From Epiperipatus broadwayi (lineage: Eukaryota > Onychophora > Udeonychophora > Euonychophora > Peripatidae), in contig JAQFVV010006294.1 of the NCBI GenBank assembly GCA_028023455.1, positions 4,551,001 through 4,615,000 on the forward strand: a DNA stretch of 64,000 nt. The letters are read 5' to 3'. Positions 60,101 through 64,000 of this stretch are shown one piece after another; position 1 is the stretch's first letter, and each line of letters opens with the position of its first letter. The notes under the pieces were generated by a model, which was given only the letters and a program-made list of their open reading frames with translations, was not told where the DNA came from and made no database searches. The position numbers were made by a program, and so were the translations under genes.

Positions 60101-60353
60101 GGCTATCATTTCAATTGATGAAATAATAAATACGTTTAAAAAAGGCAACAACCCTGCTATTCGTGCAGCAACATACAGCCTTTATGCCTACTGGTGCACC
60201 AGATGCACTTTTGCACTTGCCAATAACCCTCGACGCCACCCAGCAACATATTCAATAAAACTAGAACTGTTAAGAAAAAGAGACAGCATCCTAGCTCAAC
60301 CAGATATATTTGCAGCCACATGGTCACACTTGAAACAAAGATCCAGTCTATGA
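57117..60353 (+). CDS. LINE ORF2 protein: APE endonuclease and reverse transcriptase, 1078 aa
   Basis: Performs target-primed reverse transcription: the endonuclease nicks DNA and the RT copies element RNA from the nick. Endonuclease (about 1-225): SLNIRGLNATKKLFDL, the Glu of LLETKIY, GGTGIIISH, GDFNMTY near 141 and ISDHAAQF near 209, so all main catalytic motifs are present. RT (about 430-760): LRPISMGPLGIKILERVI, QLDIEAAFDSVP near 559, IPQGSPLSALLF near 619 and AYMDDVTVF near 660. A C-terminal CxxC...HxxxxC knuckle (CGLCHREEETQDHFLHSC) lies near 961-980, and the protein ends about 95 residues later with no RNase H. The catalytic YMDD replaces the FADD common in LINEs. I place it in an APE-type LINE clade near L1/Tx1 only tentatively. 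The first ATG after the spacer was chosen; the Met opens the endonuclease fold. Confidence 0.93.
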   Translation: MKIKIGSLNIRGLNATKKLFDLKKWLHTTQPHILGLLETKIYSSSQIDPSKYLVSQGFCACSRQSSSPSGGTGIIISHNCPFDSFKIIYIDSNLIILTLHHKNITLNLVFVYIPPGPVIISRIIATINSMLTATPNPIILLGDFNMTYQTFVTKWIHQITIPLMSAEGFLPSNSISFNNNRYKSLIDLCFYSPMLHHYFNLELCPSIISDHAAQFITLDLTKIQNTTIALQKTMRILLPAQTTEFLYSETYIMLQKLQNMSLDPVQKYIAFTNILSFNINHITCNSTPPTRLLALADELHKRITISRPTTDNQTQIKKLTEMYNNTCNTLKQYVAIKKKKICLTQQHTWTRAYIRWALGYPSTVRVPMALEIDGSITAGHNMINPIYQHFKKKLQKQRVYIPNEDIFGDPETDTPITTTDIAFQLATITNTCHPGPQGIPKFVFKHLSHFTSKYLCDLANYISQKIYNIQSLYPIAMVPFNKKPTAISSLSNLRPISMGPLGIKILERVIKEKIEQHILPVLSSAQYAKKGSSIGQGALMYKTIIEVVKKRKKYAPIIVQLDIEAAFDSVPIAKLLDVLKKTTTPPSLLYIIANLLLSHEIHITLNGKKSPAFRPSQSIPQGSPLSALLFTIYINPLLIEIQKKIKGIQIPNTALNISCIAYMDDVTVFLPSKKNLPILQEIIKNYTSNFNLKINTNKTAAWSIYTGKHCTEMFNGKPSAFLGFPFYLGTNGMRQKIQNKLKKDAEKITASLEKSYLSIYAKVALFNQLIITKITYYTPIIKFAKTFISKISSICNKLIWKRKTVAISLKNLSRPPHSNGLGLHTINVFYMQKSVNLITATIKRFPDLECVISIIPTDRPPPSYGYLSTLIEELKPIYNKISLNNDNKYTYWDIYNILYPNQTPNLQPSVLGIDNRQLLQQFRKWSLEPKLFDFLLKLNLNALPTTHFLRFRRFYTNIDPMCGLCHREEETQDHFLHSCSALETIRRTMFTTYRKAIISIDEIINTFKKGNNPAIRAATYSLYAYWCTRCTFALANNPRRHPATYSIKLELLRKRDSILAQPDIFAATWSHLKQRSSL

Positions 60354-60606
60354 AATATAAAGGCCAATAAGATAGATGATGACATTTTGAACATCAGCAT
60401 TTTTTCCAACTTTAAAAAAAATGCAAGCATAAACTGAACTAAATAGAAGACCAAATTTAAAAACAAGAAGAAAAAAAAAGTATGCAGAAAAGATAAAGAC
60501 TTATATACTGAAAGTTGTAATTTGTTTTTCATTTGTAAAAAATCAATATATTACTAGATGTGACTCTGTAACTTTTTAGACTCAATAAAGTTTTGCTTTG
60601 AAAAAC
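60354..60606 (+). other. 3' UTR of the intact LINE
   Basis: About 250 A-rich bases from the ORF2 stop to the first AAT. AATAAA at 60584-60589 is followed by GTTTTGCTTTG and AAAAAC before the array. This 3' end is presumably what ORF2 recognises; no similarity to the tail of LINEs A/B was seen beyond the AAT repeats. Confidence 0.7.
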
Positions 60607-60885
<279 letters not shown>

Positions 60886-61069
60886 TCAATTCAATTCTTT
60901 ATTTATTTAATGTACATATCAACAGCATTTAGCCAATTATAGATTGCACAATAATACAAATCTAAATAAGCATTAAAAAAAAAATAATAATAATAAAATA
61001 AATAATACCAATAAAATAGAAAATCAATAAAATGCACAAATAAATAAAAAGGCAATATATCAAATGAAA

Positions 61070-61996
61070 TTAAGGAAAATATTTTTTTATGAGGACTTTA
61101 GTGAATTGTTTAAAATCCAAATTAAAAACATCATCATTACCAAAATCTTTGTTATAAGTTCTAGGTAAACGAAATAAAGGGGAAAATCTTAATACATCAG
61201 ATTTACAATTTTTCAGTTCAAAAACATTATGAGTACGAGTATTATAATTTGTTTTTTTAGTACCTAAGTTAGAAAGCAAATTAGATACAGAAATATTCTG
61301 GGAGATGAATTTATGAAGAAGTTTGAGATCTCTTGTTTTTCGTCTCAGTAGTAAATCAATATAGTGTTCATTACTTAAACTATTTAATTTTGCAAATTTG
61401 TCAAAAACAGACTGAATTCTTATGATATCTATCCTGTTATGAGGATTCCATATAATTGAACCATACTCCAAGATGGGAAGAACTAAGGATATAAAAAGTT
61501 TAATCTTTGTAAATTTATTAAATGCTTTTCCATATCTGTAAATAGCTCCTACAATTTTAAGAGATTTATTCACCATAAAATTAATGTGATTATGAAAAGA
61601 TCCATTATTGGAAAATATTATTCCGAGATCTCTTTGATGATCATTTGTTATAATTTTAGAGTCCCCAATATAGTAGGAAAACCTTAAGACTTCAGATTTT
61701 CTAGAGTAAGAGACAATGGAGCACTTATCCATATTTATATCTATATAATTATATTCACACCAATTCAAGAAATTATCTATATCACTTTGAAGTAAAAAGC
61801 AGTCATTAATAGAATAAATATGCCTAAAAATTTTGCAATCATCTGCATAACATAGAAGATGTGAAAATTTAATGCATGTTTTTAGGTCATCAATGTATAC
61901 ATTAAATAATAAAGGTGCAAGAACACTGCCTTGAGGCACCCCAGTGAAGCAATAATATGGTAATGACAATTTACTATTAAACCTCACACAAGACAT
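61070..61996 (-). pseudogene. LINE B reverse transcriptase, C-terminal part (308 codons)
   Basis: The frame carries GVPQGSVLAPLLFNVYIDDL (RT motif B), then LLCYADDCKIF with the catalytic YADD, then the thumb and C-terminal region (PILEYGSIIWNPHNRIDIIR, RLPRTYNKDF), ending at 61070-61072. The ATG at 61996 is internal to the RT; the real frame enters from upstream through a frame shift around 62070. No RNase H follows. YADD/GVPQGSVL are typical of the CR1/Jockey-type LINE group. Function would be lost because of the truncation and frame break. Confidence 0.88.
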
Positions 61997-62214
61997 TCTA
62001 TCCCTAAGAAAAGAGTCAAACCAATTAATTAATAATTTAGAAAAACCTAACCTACAAAGCTTCTGAAGAAGAATTTTATGATAACTCTATCAAAAGCCTT
62101 GGACATATCAAAATAAACAACATCTAGCCTAGATTGATTCTCAATTGAATTTGAAATGTGATAAAAAATAGTTAGCAAATTTGTTTCAATGGACCTATTA
62201 TGCAAAAATCCATG

Positions 62215-62802
62215 CTACTCTGGTGCCAAAACCTTAAAGACCTCCAAGATAATTTTATTATATAAACATCTTTCAAAAATTCGAACAACAGTGTGTAGAA
62301 TTGAAATAGGCCTATAGTCACTTACCAAATTTCTAGATCCTTTCTTAAAAATAGAAACAACTTTAGGAATTTTAAGTGATGTAGGAAAAGTACCATTTGA
62401 CAAAGAGCAATTAAAAATATGCAAAAAAGGATAAGCAATGTATTCAGCACATCCTTTATAAATGAAAGCTGGAATATTGTCAAGGCCCACACTAGAATGT
62501 AATTTAAGCTGCCCAATAGCAAAAATAATATCAGATTCAATAGATGAATCAAATGTTATCCTTTCTTCAACTAGATCATTATTTTCAGTTAAATCAGTAA
62601 AAGAATTAGATTGTTTAAAAAGCTCTGAGAAATAATGAGAAAAATCATCAGCGACTAGATTAGAATTATTACTCTGTAATTTTTTTTTTGTAATACCTAA
62701 ATCCTTAACTAGAGACCAAAATTGCAAAGGATTATCAGAAATATGATTTTCAGTATTTTGTATAAATTTTTGAAAATCTCTATGATATATAACCTTTAAC
62801 AA
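62215..62802 (-). pseudogene. LINE B reverse transcriptase, N-terminal part (195 codons)
   Basis: Includes a DPLQFWSLVKDLG-like segment (NPLQFWSLVKDLGI) and the RT fingers: SSVGLDNIPAFIYKGC, SLKIPKVVSIFKKGSRNL and SDYRPISILHTVVRIFERCL. A TAG at 62215-62217 interrupts the frame after KVLAPE; the same frame continues HGFLHNRSIETNLL and DVVYFDMSKAFDRVI (first catalytic Asp) before shifting to the frame of 61070-61996. The ATG at 62802 lies just inside the truncation point and is not a natural start. Confidence 0.88.
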
Positions 62803-62818
62803 TCTTCTATAATTAATA

Positions 62819-64000
<1,182 letters not shown>

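Overview
The window is AT-rich eukaryotic (animal) DNA of roughly three-quarters A+T by eye. It holds one recognisable host gene fragment and many transposable elements. The host gene is the 3' end of a plus-strand gene whose three last coding exons encode thrombospondin type-1 (TSP1) repeats and a C-terminal PLAC domain. That is the architecture of ADAMTS / ADAMTS-like / papilin extracellular-matrix proteins. The splice phases fit exactly and the introns are about 11.3 kb and 88 bp. This shows a metazoan. The retroelement types and base composition suggest an invertebrate, but I cannot name the species.

Layout. 1-5.3 kb: hairpin-forming repeats, a non-autonomous hAT element with a perfect 8-bp target duplication, a tRNA-like SINE fragment and a palindromic MITE. 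5.3-17.2 kb: the ADAMTS-like exons; the large intron contains a complete but decayed minus-strand Gypsy-type LTR retrotransposon (6271-11425). 17.2-30.8 kb: mostly unremarkable AT-rich DNA with a SINE-like copy, a tRNA-Gly-like sequence and a possible integrase remnant. 30.8-37.3 kb: a dense cluster with a 1.24-kb terminal-inverted-repeat element, several copies of a hairpin-forming retroposon, and a decayed hAT transposase. 37.3-39.8 kb: a degenerate repeat array. 42.7-46.0 kb: a second decayed Gypsy-like element (gag, protease, reverse transcriptase; minus strand). 51.3-53.5 kb: a diverged copy of the 39-kb repeat, then a third Gypsy-like fragment (LTR, polypurine tract, integrase; minus strand). 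54.3-62.9 kb: three non-LTR retrotransposons separated by four pure (AAT)n arrays. The central one (plus strand) has two uninterrupted ORFs and may be recently active.

Two observations stand out. First, every LINE unit at 54-63 kb is bounded on both sides by (AAT)n arrays, as if these elements insert into (AAT)n and also carry (AAT)n tails, each insertion renewing the landing pad. Second, a dispersed family sharing one 3' end occurs in very different lengths (28, 54, 117, 504 and 515 bp), each copy flanked by perfect 12-14-bp direct repeats. The two longest are giant hairpins. This looks like 5'-truncating, target-primed retroposition with fold-back, without a poly(A) tail. I do not recognise the family.

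No prokaryotic, CRISPR or organellar features are seen.
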